DNA of 39,672 bases from Hyphomicrobiales bacterium (GCA_021730985.1 JAKFYI010000044.1:1-39672), one strand, 5' to 3'. Positions 10,021-18,257 are shown, counted from the first letter of the stretch. Notes: generated by a model not told the origin, from the sequence alone. Made by a program: numbers and translations.

Positions 10021-10443
10021 ATGACGACAATCGACGAGATCACGGACAATTTCGAACTGCTCGACGATTGGGACGACCGCTATCGCTATCTGATCGAGCT
10101 TGGCCGCACGCTCACGCCGCTGCCCGACACCGAGCGCAACGACACCAACAAGGTGCAGGGCTGCGCCAGCCAGGTTTGGCTTTCGACCGAGGTCCGGCCG
10201 AACGGCGGCCCGGTCCTCAGCTTCATCGGCGACAGCGACGCCCATATCGTGCGCGGGCTGATCGCGGTGCTGTTCTCGCTCTACTCCGGCAAGGCCGCGG
10301 GCGACATCGTGAAAACCGACGCGGTCGCGCTGTTCGAGAAGCTGGGGCTGCGCGAGCATCTCACCCCGCAGCGATCCAACGGCTTCCGGTCGATGGTCAA
10401 TCGCATCCAGCGCGACGCGAAGGCCGCGTTGGCGGCAACCTAG
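10021..10443 (+). CDS. sufE: SufE-family cysteine desulfurase activator
   Basis: This 140-residue protein accepts sulfane sulfur from the SufS cysteine desulfurase and stimulates Fe-S cluster assembly in the cytoplasm. The active cysteine is Cys48 in the motif KVQGCASQVW, and the length is normal for SufE. I chose ATG 10021 (MTTIDEI) rather than the in-frame start at 9985, because family members begin at about this point. A short dyad (CGACCT, 6 bases, AGGTCG) at 9967-9984, with a TATATAG-like centre, lies in the upstream region. No other suf gene is nearby. The stop overlaps that of the convergent DUF6456 gene. Confidence 0.93.
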   Translation: MTTIDEITDNFELLDDWDDRYRYLIELGRTLTPLPDTERNDTNKVQGCASQVWLSTEVRPNGGPVLSFIGDSDAHIVRGLIAVLFSLYSGKAAGDIVKTDAVALFEKLGLREHLTPQRSNGFRSMVNRIQRDAKAALAAT

Positions 10444-11060
10444 CCGCCCGGTTCCACGCCGACCGTGAACGCGGCATCGTCCGCAAGCCAGGTGCGAACC
10501 GGCGCGCTGTTCCTTCCGCGCGCGGCGATGCTCAATCCGTAGTGCCGAACCAGGCGATCGAGCCCGAGCTGCAGCACCACCTTGCCGGATCGCGCCGGCC
10601 AGCCGCGGTCGCGCTCGACATCGGACAGGCCTTTCAGGAAACAGCAAACATCGAGCAGCAGACCGGAGAACTCCGGACCGGCCGCGTCGAGCGCCTGACG
10701 CACGCGCTGCCGCGCGCCGATCACCGCTTCGGTGAAGGCGGCGGGCGCAGCCCCGCGCGGCCCGTCGGCCACGGCGGCACTCCAGTTCGAGGTCACGCGC
10801 GGCATCAACTGCGCCCGCGTGAACTCGGCGCGCAGTCGTTCTCCGGCCATGAGTTGCACCGGCTCGATCAGCGCGCGGCCATCGCGCCCCTTGCGGCGGG
10901 CAAGCCACGCAAGCGGACTTTCCTTATCGTCCATGGTGACGCCCGCGGCGCCTGACGGGCCTTCGATCCGGCGATGCGCCAGATCGAGATGCTGGGCGCG
11001 GAAGCGATCGATCTCGGGCGCAGGCGCGCCGCGCTGCGCTGTCTTGTTGCGGGCGCTCAT
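10440..11060 (-). CDS. DUF6456 domain protein
   Basis: This 206-residue soluble protein matches the DUF6456 pattern seen in Hyphomicrobiales: ESPLAWLARRKGRDGR (about 47-62), an ERLRAEFTRAQLMPRVTSNW segment (74-93), then ARQRVRQALDAAGPEFSGLLLDVCCFLKGL and SGKVVLQLGLDRLVRHYGL. The C-terminal half looks like a winged-helix or helical DNA-binding fold, but this is an impression. Its ATG overlaps the stop of the DnaA-like gene by 4 bases, so the two are co-translated and probably work together. Function unknown. Confidence 0.82.
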   Translation of the reverse strand: MSARNKTAQRGAPAPEIDRFRAQHLDLAHRRIEGPSGAAGVTMDDKESPLAWLARRKGRDGRALIEPVQLMAGERLRAEFTRAQLMPRVTSNWSAAVADGPRGAAPAAFTEAVIGARQRVRQALDAAGPEFSGLLLDVCCFLKGLSDVERDRGWPARSGKVVLQLGLDRLVRHYGLSIAARGRNSAPVRTWLADDAAFTVGVEPGG

Positions 11061-11485
11061 GGCTGCACCGCAGCAGCGAACCTTCGGCGCAGAATCCCGC
11101 AGGCGCCTTCCAGCGACGCCAGCACCGCATCGACGGCGGGATCGTCGCGCCGGTCCTCCACCAACTGGCAGGCGTGCGCCGCGGTGGTGCGATCGCGGCC
11201 GAACGCGCGGCCGATTTCGCTGAGGCTCACGCCGAACGACACATGCGACAGGTACATCGCGCTCTGCCGTGCGAACGCGACGTAGGATGAGCGCCGTGTG
11301 GTGGCGTGCAACTCACCGACCGGAAGCGCGAACGCCGCCGCGGTGGCGAGCGCCGCGGTTTCGCAGAGCCGCCGCGCGGTGCGGGGGCTGACGGTCGGAC
11401 CTACACCTGCTCTGCGATGCAGCCAGAGTGGCCGGGCATCGGCGCGCGAAGGGCTTGGCTGGGACAATTCAGACAGTGCGATCAT
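11057..11485 (-). CDS. Orphan DnaA domain-IV-like DNA-binding protein
   Basis: In this 142-residue protein, residues 64-110 resemble the C-terminal DNA-binding domain of the replication initiator DnaA: ARQSAMYLSHVSFGVSLSEIGRAFGRDRTTAAHAC. Its second half corresponds to the DnaA signature GRDHTTVxHA. The AAA+ ATPase part is absent, so it cannot initiate replication as DnaA does. Residues 1-60 are low complexity and rich in Ala and Arg. It is coupled to the DUF6456 gene by a 4-base overlap. A perfect DnaA box lies 130 bp upstream of its start. It may compete with DnaA or regulate cell-cycle genes; this is an inference. Confidence 0.82.
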   Translation of the reverse strand: MIALSELSQPSPSRADARPLWLHRRAGVGPTVSPRTARRLCETAALATAAAFALPVGELHATTRRSSYVAFARQSAMYLSHVSFGVSLSEIGRAFGRDRTTAAHACQLVEDRRDDPAVDAVLASLEGACGILRRRFAAAVQP

Positions 11486-11536
11486 GCGATCTTCTCCAGG
11501 ATTAATTACCTAGATAATCGCCGACCTGGAAGCACC

Positions 11537-11623
11537 CGGGGATAAGTTTTTGCGTTTTCCCTAACGGACTGAAATAACTAAACTAAATGATCTCCGCCCT
11601 CTCCGAGGACGATCTTATCCACA
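11537..11623. promoter_or_regulatory. DnaA boxes upstream of the DnaA-like gene
   Basis: A perfect TTATCCACA lies at 11615-11623 on the plus strand, followed by an AT-rich run (11624-11647). A weaker match (TTATCCCCG, minus strand, 7 of 9) is at 11537-11545. Both are between the start of the leftward DnaA-like/DUF6456 operon (11485) and the end of mucR (11678), in the probable promoter region of that operon. Too few boxes are seen for a chromosomal origin. Confidence 0.6.
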
Positions 11624-11677
11624 GAATAATAGGAATATTTACTCGAATTCAAAGGGGAAACGGCGTGACCCGGCCGC

Positions 11678-12094
11678 TTACTTTCGCTTGCGGCGCTGCT
11701 GACCGAGGCCCATCTGCTTGGCCAACTGCGAGCGCGCGGCAGCGTAGTTCGGCGCCACCATCGGGTAGTCGGGGGGCAGACCCCATTTCTCGCGATACTG
11801 CTCCGGCGTCATATTGTACTGCGTGCGCAGATGGCGCTTGAGCGACTTGAACTTCTTGCCGTCTTCCAGACAGACGATGTGGTCCGGCGTGATCGACTTC
11901 TTGACCGTCACCGCGGGCTTCAGCGGCTCGGACGAGCCCTCACCCGACCCGCTCGACACCCGCAGCAACGCAGCGTGAACCTGGTTGATCAGCGCCGGTA
12001 TATCGCCCGCCGCAACCGGGTTGTTGCTGACATAGGCCGAGACGATATTTGCGGTCAGTCCGATGAAGGGACCGTTTTCCTTGCCGTCCGTCAT
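11678..12094 (-). CDS. mucR: MucR/Ros family transcriptional regulator
   Basis: This 138-residue regulator has a helical N-terminal part (residues 8-47, oligomerisation in known MucR proteins). Its C-terminal zinc-finger-like DNA-binding domain includes HIVCLEDGKKFKSLKRHLRTQY, MTPEQYREKWGL and DYPMVAPNYAAARSQLA, and the tail is basic. MucR proteins are global repressors of exopolysaccharide, motility and cell-cycle genes in rhizobia and Brucella. Of the four metal ligands of the Ros finger only Cys75 and His88 are clear; the second cysteine is Asp78 and the last histidine is missing. Metal-independent folding, as described for some MucR homologues, is likely. It is divergent from msrB. Confidence 0.93.
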   Translation of the reverse strand: MTDGKENGPFIGLTANIVSAYVSNNPVAAGDIPALINQVHAALLRVSSGSGEGSSEPLKPAVTVKKSITPDHIVCLEDGKKFKSLKRHLRTQYNMTPEQYREKWGLPPDYPMVAPNYAAARSQLAKQMGLGQQRRKRK

Positions 12095-12169
12095 GAGGCC
12101 AAGTCCTTGTTTTCGACTGTGCTTCGCAAGACTGGTAAGCCCGCCGAATCAAACATGCAAAGGTCAGCA

Positions 12170-12198
12170 TCTATAAGACGCGGCCCAGTTTGAGGCAA
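12170..12198 (-). promoter_or_regulatory. Candidate housekeeping promoter of mucR
   Basis: On the minus strand a TTGCCT (-35, plus coordinates 12193-12198) and a TATAGA (-10, 12170-12175) are separated by exactly 17 bases. They would start transcription about 70 bp before the mucR ATG at 12094. The match to the sigma-70 consensus is moderate. Confidence 0.45.
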
Positions 12199-12344
12199 GT
12201 ACAGGCGGCATGCAACATTTGGACAAGCTTGGGTTTATTTGGAATATCCCGATCTCTACATAAATCTGGCAAGCATCGAGCGACATGATTTGTGCGCGCG
12301 CCCTTCCGCGCTTACCATTTGGCGTCCCGATCGAAAGGCTTTCC

Positions 12345-12770
12345 ATGAGTTCGTCCGACCAGGCCACACGGCCCAAAATCGAGAAGACCGACGCCGAATG
12401 GCGCAAGCAGCTCACGCCCGAGCAGCACTACGTCACCCGTGGCCACGGCACCGAGCGGCCGTTCACCGGGCCACATCTGAAAGAAAAGCGCCCCGGCACC
12501 TTCGCGTGCGTGTGCTGCGGACACCCGCTGTTCGACGCGCAAACCAAGTTCGAATCCGGCACGGGCTGGCCGAGCTTCTATGCGCCGCTCGACGGCAATG
12601 CTGTGATCGAACACTCGGACCGCTCGTTGTTCATGACCCGCACCGAGGTGCGTTGCGCGGCTTGCGACGCGCATCTGGGCCACGTATTTCCCGATGGCCC
12701 GCGCCCCACCGGACAGCGCTACTGCATGAACGGCACGGCGCTGACGTTCACTCCGAAAGACCAAGCCTAA
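12345..12770 (+). CDS. msrB: Peptide-methionine (R)-S-oxide reductase MsrB
   Basis: This 141-residue enzyme reduces the R epimer of methionine sulfoxide in oxidised proteins. The SelR fold is complete: zinc-binding CxxC pairs at Cys55/Cys58 and Cys104/Cys107, the GTGWPSF motif (72-78) and catalytic Cys127 in RYCMNG. There is no signal peptide, so it is cytoplasmic. I chose ATG 12345 because it follows an AAAGG ribosome-binding sequence and gives the usual length; an in-frame ATG at 12285 would add 20 non-conserved residues. It is divergent from mucR, and a small secreted-protein gene follows after 10 bases. Confidence 0.95.
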   Translation: MSSSDQATRPKIEKTDAEWRKQLTPEQHYVTRGHGTERPFTGPHLKEKRPGTFACVCCGHPLFDAQTKFESGTGWPSFYAPLDGNAVIEHSDRSLFMTRTEVRCAACDAHLGHVFPDGPRPTGQRYCMNGTALTFTPKDQA

Positions 12771-12780
12771 GGTGGACCTG

Positions 12781-13353
12781 ATGACGAATTGTCTGACGAG
12801 AAATGCAACCTTCACAGCCGCCATCCTACTGATGGCTTTGTTGCCCGCCGCGGCTGAAAGCCCAGCCCCGCCCGCGGAACTGCTCGGCAAATCGATCGTG
12901 GTGAGCTGGGCCGAAGCCCGCGTTCAGCGTCACGTCGGAGAACCCAATTTCCGGCCGGTCAACGCCAATCAGACCATGAGCATCTACGTCAGCACCGCCG
13001 GACGCGTCTTCAGCCGGCTGAACCTCGCGACCGGCGCGGGAACGGGCTCCGCGGAGCGGGTCCAGGGCGATCAGAAGCAATCGCCCATGGCCCGTCCCTG
13101 GGAGTCAACGTTCGGCGACAAGACGATGACGCTGACGCAGCCTTTCCAGAAAGGCGCGATGCGAAAGCTCTCCATTGATTTTGGTCCAGGCGCCTCCGGA
13201 TGCAAGGCCAAGGTGGCTTACGTCAAAGACGAAGGCGCGCAGACCAGCCTGGGCTGGAGCCCGATCACCAAGAAGATGGTGGAATTTCAATCCATCGAAA
13301 TGACGGGCGAGAGCTGCGCGCTCAAGGCGGGCAACGTGTTCGGCACCGAGTAG
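12781..13353 (+). CDS. Secreted protein of unknown function
   Basis: This 190-residue protein has a signal peptide (basic start, hydrophobic core about 10-24, cleavage likely near AAAES). The mature domain contains GKSIVVSWAEARVQRH, MSIYVSTAGRVFSRLN and a C-terminal pair of cysteines that could form a disulfide (about residues 141 and 182). I do not recognise a named domain. ATG 12781 is preceded by AAGGTGG at good spacing, which is better than the GTG at 12772. It follows msrB by 10 bases and may be cotranscribed. A strong bidirectional terminator follows. Confidence 0.8.
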   Translation: MTNCLTRNATFTAAILLMALLPAAAESPAPPAELLGKSIVVSWAEARVQRHVGEPNFRPVNANQTMSIYVSTAGRVFSRLNLATGAGTGSAERVQGDQKQSPMARPWESTFGDKTMTLTQPFQKGAMRKLSIDFGPGASGCKAKVAYVKDEGAQTSLGWSPITKKMVEFQSIEMTGESCALKAGNVFGTE

Positions 13354-13377
13354 CCGCCGCCCCGCCGCACAAATAAA

Positions 13378-13404
13378 AACGCCGGCTGCGTGACAGCCGG
13401 CGTT
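13378..13404. terminator. Bidirectional intrinsic terminator
   Basis: A perfect 11-bp stem (AACGCCGGCTG and its complement) with a 5-base loop lies between two convergent genes that end at 13353 (+) and 13429 (-). An A-rich run precedes it, which gives a U-tract for leftward transcripts; the rightward side is weaker. Confidence 0.85.
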
Positions 13405-13428
13405 GCAATTTCAGTCGAGCGTCTGGGA

Positions 13429-14496
13429 TCAGGCACTCTTTTCGAGGTGCGCGCGAAGCGCATCGACGGAGGCAAACCGCACGGTGCCTTGCGGCAACTC
13501 GGCCTCGATCGAGCCGTCGGCGTACAGCGTGTAAGCCATGCCGTCGATCACGCCGGACTTGAGGATCGCAACGCGGTCGGACGCAGGCTCGGCGCGCTTC
13601 TCCGCGCGGACCTCGTCGCGCGCCACCTGCGGCGGCATCGGCTCGATCTCACGCTTGGCAGGCTGCGCGGCAGGCATCGGCTTGGAGCGCGCATCCGGCC
13701 AGACCACGTCGAACAATCCCGCATCTTTGCCGGCCGGCTTGGCAGCCTCGGGCTCGCGGATCCGTTCGGCTTGCGGCGCGGTGCGTTCAATCTGCGTGGC
13801 GCGGGCGACCGGCTCGGCGCGTTGCGGCGCGACCGGCGGCGTCGACTCCAGCTTCGGCGGCATGTCGAGCTTCGGCATGTCCATCTTCGGAGACTGCTCG
13901 GTGGCGCGGCTCGGCATCCAGGGTTTCGGCTCAACCGGCGGCTCGCTTGCCGGACTGGTCGCAAACGGCGGCGGCGAGAACATCGGGCGCTGAGGCGCGC
14001 GCGGCGACAGGGGAGCTTCGTCGGCCACGTCCGGCGCCTCCGCGGCGATCGGCGGTGCATCGCCGGTCTTCGGCTTGGAGCGCAGCCAGTCCAGCGGACC
14101 CTTCGACTCGCTTGCGGCGGCCGGAAAGCGCGGCTCCGGCGGGCGCGGCATATTGGCCTCGGGCGGCTTCGGCGGTGCGGCCACGCGGGTTGGCGCAGGC
14201 GCTGGAGGAATGCGGGCCACCGGCGGCGCCAGCGTTTCGTTGGCGGTGTCGGCCGCAATGGCAGGCGCGGCCACGGGCCGTGCCAGTGGCCGGCTGTTGA
14301 GCGCTTCGCCGATCCGGTTCAGTTGACGGAGCGCCGCGGCCAGACCGACCACCACGAGACCGCCAACCACCGCGATCGTACCAGCCACGATCAACGTGTT
14401 GCCAAGGCTGAACGCATTGATGGGAATGCCGAAACCGATGGTCAGAAACCCGGCCGCGACGACCAGAAGGCCCAACCCAAACAGCACCAGATACAT
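13429..14496 (-). CDS. Proline-rich membrane protein of unknown function
   Basis: This 355-residue protein has two N-terminal membrane helices (about 3-22 and 32-57). A long Pro/Ala/Glu/Arg-rich region (about 70-300) is probably disordered. A compact C-terminal domain (about 310-352) reads VAILKSGVIDGMAYTLYADG, IEAELPQGTVRFASVDALRAHLE. Both helices are close together, so the long tail should be on one side, most likely cytoplasmic. The C-terminal module is the conserved-looking part and could be a small binding domain. I do not recognise a named family. The gene is alone, bounded by the terminator at 13378 and by a 340-base intergenic region before sodB. Confidence 0.8.
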   Translation of the reverse strand: MYLVLFGLGLLVVAAGFLTIGFGIPINAFSLGNTLIVAGTIAVVGGLVVVGLAAALRQLNRIGEALNSRPLARPVAAPAIAADTANETLAPPVARIPPAPAPTRVAAPPKPPEANMPRPPEPRFPAAASESKGPLDWLRSKPKTGDAPPIAAEAPDVADEAPLSPRAPQRPMFSPPPFATSPASEPPVEPKPWMPSRATEQSPKMDMPKLDMPPKLESTPPVAPQRAEPVARATQIERTAPQAERIREPEAAKPAGKDAGLFDVVWPDARSKPMPAAQPAKREIEPMPPQVARDEVRAEKRAEPASDRVAILKSGVIDGMAYTLYADGSIEAELPQGTVRFASVDALRAHLEKSA

Positions 14497-14836
14497 AACT
14501 ACGTCCCCTACTCCAACTCGGACGGCCGGCAGGGAGCCTTACCGAAAAAAGGGGCCGCCCGCGCGCACTCCGCAAAGGTCTAGCCCTTATAGCGGGATGG
14601 AATCTACGATTGATTAACGCTGACGGGAGGTTAAGAAAACCGGGACGGACGAAATGGGAACAGCCGCAGATCCGGCCATTCGAAGTGATAATCGCTGTTC
14701 AGGGACGTTGCCCTCGCCCGCGCCAGGGCCTAGTTAACAAGTCAGGAACCATTTTCGCCGCGGTCCGGTTACCCATCGGGCATATTGCAACGCACCTTTC
14801 GCATCCCGCATCTGTCGCATCCCAAGGAGAAGTCTC
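14497..14836. other. Intergenic region upstream of sodB and the proline-rich protein gene
   Basis: 340 bases of divergent promoter region. No gene, strong dyad or tandem repeat is seen. Several TTAA-containing words occur (near 14613, 14632 and 14734), but none at the spacing of a CtrA box. A ribosome-binding AAGGAGA lies just before the sodB ATG. Confidence 0.5.
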
Positions 14837-15439
14837 ATGGCGTTTTCGCTGCCGGATCTGCCCTACTCGCACGATGCCCTCGCCCCCTACATGTCGAAGG
14901 AGACGCTGGAGTACCACCACGACAAGCACCACCTTGCCTACGTCAACAACGGCAACAACCTGCTCAAGGGCACCGAGTGGGAAGGCAAGTCGCTGGAAGA
15001 GATCGTGAAGGGCTCGCACGGCAAGAACGCCGGCCTCTTCAACAACTCCGGCCAGCACTACAACCATCTGCACTTCTGGAAGTGGATGAAGCCCGCCGGC
15101 GGCGGCGACAAAATTCCTGGCAACCTCAAGGCCAAGATCGACAGCGATCTCGGCGGCGTCGCCAAGGCCAAGGAGGACTTCATCCAAGCCGGCGTCACGC
15201 AGTTCGGGTCCGGCTGGGCCTGGATCGCGGTGAAGGACGGCAAGCTCGTGATCGACAAGACCGCCAACGGCGAAAGCCCGCTGGTGAAGGGCGCCACCCC
15301 GATCCTGGGCTGCGACGTGTGGGAGCACTCCTACTACATCGACTACCGCAACCGCCGGCCGGACTATCTCAAGGCGTTCTGGGAGAACCTGGTGAACTGG
15401 GACTACGTTGCCGAAATGTACGGCGCGGCAACGAAGTAG
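14837..15439 (+). CDS. sodB: Superoxide dismutase, Fe/Mn type
   Basis: This 200-residue enzyme converts superoxide to hydrogen peroxide and oxygen. The four metal ligands are in place: His27 (EYHHDKHH), His77 (HYNHLHFW), Asp160 and His164 (DVWEHSYYIDY). The segment FGSGWAWI is also typical. There is no signal peptide, so the enzyme is cytoplasmic. Length is normal for the family. The sequence around residue 70 (NNSGQHYNH) fits the Fe-type or cambialistic enzymes of Alphaproteobacteria, but metal preference cannot be settled by reading. A strong AAGGAGA precedes the ATG. An intrinsic terminator follows. Confidence 0.97.
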   Translation: MAFSLPDLPYSHDALAPYMSKETLEYHHDKHHLAYVNNGNNLLKGTEWEGKSLEEIVKGSHGKNAGLFNNSGQHYNHLHFWKWMKPAGGGDKIPGNLKAKIDSDLGGVAKAKEDFIQAGVTQFGSGWAWIAVKDGKLVIDKTANGESPLVKGATPILGCDVWEHSYYIDYRNRRPDYLKAFWENLVNWDYVAEMYGAATK

Positions 15440-15461
15440 TCCGCGACGAAATTGCGAAATG

Positions 15462-15484
15462 AGCGGGGCCTTAACGGCCCCGCT
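15462..15484 (+). terminator. Intrinsic terminator of sodB
   Basis: A 9-bp GC-rich stem (AGCGGGGCC and its complement) with the 5-base loop TTAAC, followed by TTTGCATTT, 22 bp after the sodB stop. Confidence 0.85.
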
Positions 15485-15500
15485 TTGCATTTGGGCACTC

Positions 15501-15593
15501 CGTCATGCCCGGCCTTGTGCCGGGCATCCACGCCTTACTTTGGTGATAACAAGGCAGGAAGACGAGGATGGCCGGGACAAGCCCGGCCATGAC
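15501..15593. repeat. Inverted pair of dispersed palindromic repeats (BIME-like)
   Basis: Two hairpin-forming units, 15501-15533 and about 15564-15593, each with GCCCGGC-type arms and a GTCATG or CATGAC end. The second resembles the reverse complement of the first, with about 30 bases between. A related single unit is at 6444-6472. They sit between the sodB terminator and the next gene, a usual place for REP-type elements. Confidence 0.75.
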
Positions 15594-15610
15594 GTGGTGA
15601 GAATTCTAGC

Positions 15611-17248
15611 GTGTCGGACCGCCTCGCAATCGCAACGCTCGCCCTCGTCGCCCTGATCGCGGCGCTGACGTTCCGCGACTACGGGCTCGGCTGGGACGAC
15701 TACACCCACTCGCAATACGGCGACCTGCTGCTGGCGTTCTACACGTCCGGCTTCAAGGACAGGCGGGCGCTCGAATTCGTCAATCTTTATCTCTACGGCG
15801 GCGGCTTCGACATGGCGGCCGCGCTGCTCGCAAAAATCCTGCCGTTCGATCTGTTCGAGACGCGGCGGCTGGCGGGCGCCGCGGTGGGCATTGCCGGTCT
15901 CGCCGTCACATGGCGGATCGCGCGGCGTGTCGGCGGCCCGCTCGCCGGGCTGATCGCGCTCGTGCTGCTTGCGGCGTGCCCCCTGTACTACGGCCACATG
16001 TTCATCAATCCGAAGGATGCGCCGTTTGCCGTTGCGATGGCGGTGTTCCTCCTTGGCCTCGTTCGCACGCTGGAGGAATACCCGCGGCCCAGTCCCGCGA
16101 CACTCGCCATTCTCGGCGCAGGCTTCGGCCTATCGATCGGCTCGCGCATCATGGCCGGGTTCGGCGTTCTTGCCGCCCTGGGCGCCTTTGCGCTGCTTCT
16201 CGCTCTCGAAGCGCGCGCGCAGGGCGCGCGCGACGCCGCAGCGCGGTTGGGCGCCTGCCTGCTTCGGCTGCTGCCCGCCGCGGTTCTCGCCTACGCCGTG
16301 ATGGCGGCCGTATGGCCGTGGGGCGTGATCGATCCGCTCAATCCGATCCGCGCCATCGGCGTGTTCTCACACTTCTTCGAGAAGCCGTGGCAAGAGCTGT
16401 TCGACAGCGCGCTGCTCACACCAACCGAGATGCCGCGCCGATATGTGCCGCAGCTGACGCTGCTGCAACTTCCTCTGGTTTTCAATCTGTTGGGCATGGC
16501 CGGATCGGGCGGGATGCTCGTCACAGCGGCTCGATCGAGCAGACCGGCACGCGAGCGCGCCATCTATGTCGCCGTTTCGCTGGCCATGCTGTTGCCCGTC
16601 CTGGTCACGATCGCCACGCGTCCCGCGATGTATAACGGCGTGCGGCACTTTCTGTTCATACTGCCACCGCTGGCGGTTTGTGCCGGTCTGGCGGCGGAAC
16701 GAGCGTTTCGACCTGAGCGATCGCGAATGCTGCGGATTGCGCTCGCGGCGATGCTCGCCGTCGCGTTGCCATTGCAAGTGGTGCAGATGGTGCGGCTGCA
16801 TCCGTATCAATACGCCAGCTTCAATCTCCTTGCGGGCGGCGCATCCGGCGCGCGGGATCGCTTCATGCTCGACTACTGGGGCTTGTCGCTGAAGCAGGCG
16901 GCGCAGGCCCTGCGCGCGCAATTGACCGCCCGCGGCGAGGTGGCGCCGGACGGACGCAAGTGGAAGGTCGCAGTCTGCGGTCCCCATCCGGGCGCGCGCG
17001 TCGCGCTCGGCGACGCGTTCGAGCCGACCTGGGAGCCGAAGGGCGCCGACTTCGCGCTGTCGCTCGGCGAGTTCTACTGCGCCAAACTCGACGCGCCGCA
17101 AATCGTCGCGGTCGAGAGAGCCGGCGCGATATTCGCGCGCGCCTACGACCTGCGCGGCCGCAACGTACCCACTCTCTTCACGATTCCGCCGGTCGAGCGC
17201 GACGATCAGGCCCTGCCACCCGTTGACCCGCCCCGCCGGAGGGAATGA
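15611..17248 (+). CDS. GT-C-type membrane glycosyltransferase, family 39-like
   Basis: This 545-residue integral membrane protein has about ten hydrophobic helices in the first 400 residues and a soluble C-terminal part (about 420-545). The first extracytoplasmic loop after helix 1 has the acidic motif GWDDYTHSQYG (Asp29, Asp30). A second conserved-looking loop reads FINPKDAPFA. Both fit GT39/ArnT-like lipid-linked sugar transferases. The start is GTG 15611. The acceptor and sugar are unknown. The downstream Bug-type gene begins 31 bases after its stop, but a functional link is not evident. Confidence 0.75.
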   Translation: MSDRLAIATLALVALIAALTFRDYGLGWDDYTHSQYGDLLLAFYTSGFKDRRALEFVNLYLYGGGFDMAAALLAKILPFDLFETRRLAGAAVGIAGLAVTWRIARRVGGPLAGLIALVLLAACPLYYGHMFINPKDAPFAVAMAVFLLGLVRTLEEYPRPSPATLAILGAGFGLSIGSRIMAGFGVLAALGAFALLLALEARAQGARDAAARLGACLLRLLPAAVLAYAVMAAVWPWGVIDPLNPIRAIGVFSHFFEKPWQELFDSALLTPTEMPRRYVPQLTLLQLPLVFNLLGMAGSGGMLVTAARSSRPARERAIYVAVSLAMLLPVLVTIATRPAMYNGVRHFLFILPPLAVCAGLAAERAFRPERSRMLRIALAAMLAVALPLQVVQMVRLHPYQYASFNLLAGGASGARDRFMLDYWGLSLKQAAQALRAQLTARGEVAPDGRKWKVAVCGPHPGARVALGDAFEPTWEPKGADFALSLGEFYCAKLDAPQIVAVERAGAIFARAYDLRGRNVPTLFTIPPVERDDQALPPVDPPRRRE

Positions 17249-17279
17249 AATGGCGGCAACAAAATCAGGGGGAACGCCA

Positions 17280-18257
17280 ATGCTCAGGACATGGACGGCC
17301 GTCGCCGCCTTCAGTCTCGCCGCCATCGCAGGCGCCGCCGCGCAAGACTATCCGTCGAAGCCCGTCACCATCATGATGCCGTATGCCGCGGGCGGTCCCG
17401 GCGACACCATCACCCGCATCATCGGCGCCGGCATGACCAAGGTGCTCGGCAAGCAATTCCTGGTCGAGAACATCGGCGGCGCGGGCGGTACCATCGGCAC
17501 GCTGAAGGTGGCGCAGGCGACGCCCGGCGACGGCCATTACCTGCTCATCATGCATTTCGGCCACGCGGCCAACAGCGCGCTCTATCCGAACCTGCGCTAC
17601 GACCCCGTGGCGGACTTCGAGCACATCGGCATGTTCGCCCAGTCGCCGATGGCGATCGTCGCCAAGAAGGATTTCCCGGCGAAGGATTTCAAGGAGTTCG
17701 TCGCCTACCTGAGGGCAAACCAGGCCAAGGTCGTGCACGGTCACGCCGGCCTGGGCTCCGCGGCGCACATGTGCGGCCTCGCTTTCCTGCAAGCGATCGA
17801 CCTCAAGGTCACCACCGTGCCGTACAAGGGCACGGCGCCCGCGCTCAACGACCTGATCGGCGGCCAGTTCGACTTCATGTGCGACCAGACCGTCAACATC
17901 GCGCAGCCGGTGAAGTCCGGCCTGATCAAAGGCTACGCTGTGCCCACCAAGACGCGGCTCGCGGTGCTGCCCGACCTGCCGACCACCGGCGAAATGGGAA
18001 TGCCGAACGTGCAAATGGACGTCTGGTATGGCATGTGGGCGCCGAAGGGCACGCCGAAGCCGATCGTGGACAAGCTGTCGGCGGCGCTGCGCGACACGCT
18101 CAAGGACGCCGAGGTGAAAGGCCGGCTGACATCCATGGGCGCCGAGATTTCCGGCGACGAACTCATCAACTCCGACGTGCTGCGCGCCCAAGTCGCCAAG
18201 GAGGTCGTGCGATGGAAGGAAACCATCAGCAAGGCCGGCGTCACCGCCACTCAATAG
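17280..18257 (+). CDS. Bug family (tripartite tricarboxylate transporter) substrate-binding protein
   Basis: This 325-residue periplasmic solute-binding protein has an N-terminal signal peptide (MLRTWTAVAAFSLAAIAGAAA, then QDYPSKPV). The typical Bug motifs are present: the PYAAGGPGDTITRI loop, VENIGGAGGTIGT, and a C-terminal WYGMWAPKGTPKPIVDKL. These proteins bind organic acids for TctAB-type transport, or act as sensors when orphaned; no tctA or tctB is present here. I chose ATG 17280, which gives a normal signal peptide and follows AGGGGGA. An in-frame ATG 17250 with GGAGGG is possible and would add 10 residues. A VOC protein gene follows after 27 bases. Confidence 0.9.
   Translation: MLRTWTAVAAFSLAAIAGAAAQDYPSKPVTIMMPYAAGGPGDTITRIIGAGMTKVLGKQFLVENIGGAGGTIGTLKVAQATPGDGHYLLIMHFGHAANSALYPNLRYDPVADFEHIGMFAQSPMAIVAKKDFPAKDFKEFVAYLRANQAKVVHGHAGLGSAAHMCGLAFLQAIDLKVTTVPYKGTAPALNDLIGGQFDFMCDQTVNIAQPVKSGLIKGYAVPTKTRLAVLPDLPTTGEMGMPNVQMDVWYGMWAPKGTPKPIVDKLSAALRDTLKDAEVKGRLTSMGAEISGDELINSDVLRAQVAKEVVRWKETISKAGVTATQ

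Noticed and set aside
11530..11660. Possible chromosomal origin because of a perfect DnaA box and AT-rich run
   Set aside because: Only one perfect and one weak box are present, with no cluster and no typical origin neighbours such as dnaA, dnaN, hemE or parAB. A regulatory site is more likely.
13930..14575. Additional long minus-strand frames over the proline-rich protein gene
   Set aside because: They overlap the chosen frame (13429-14496), which has clear membrane helices and a compact C-terminal domain; the others are low-complexity Arg/Ser/Pro.
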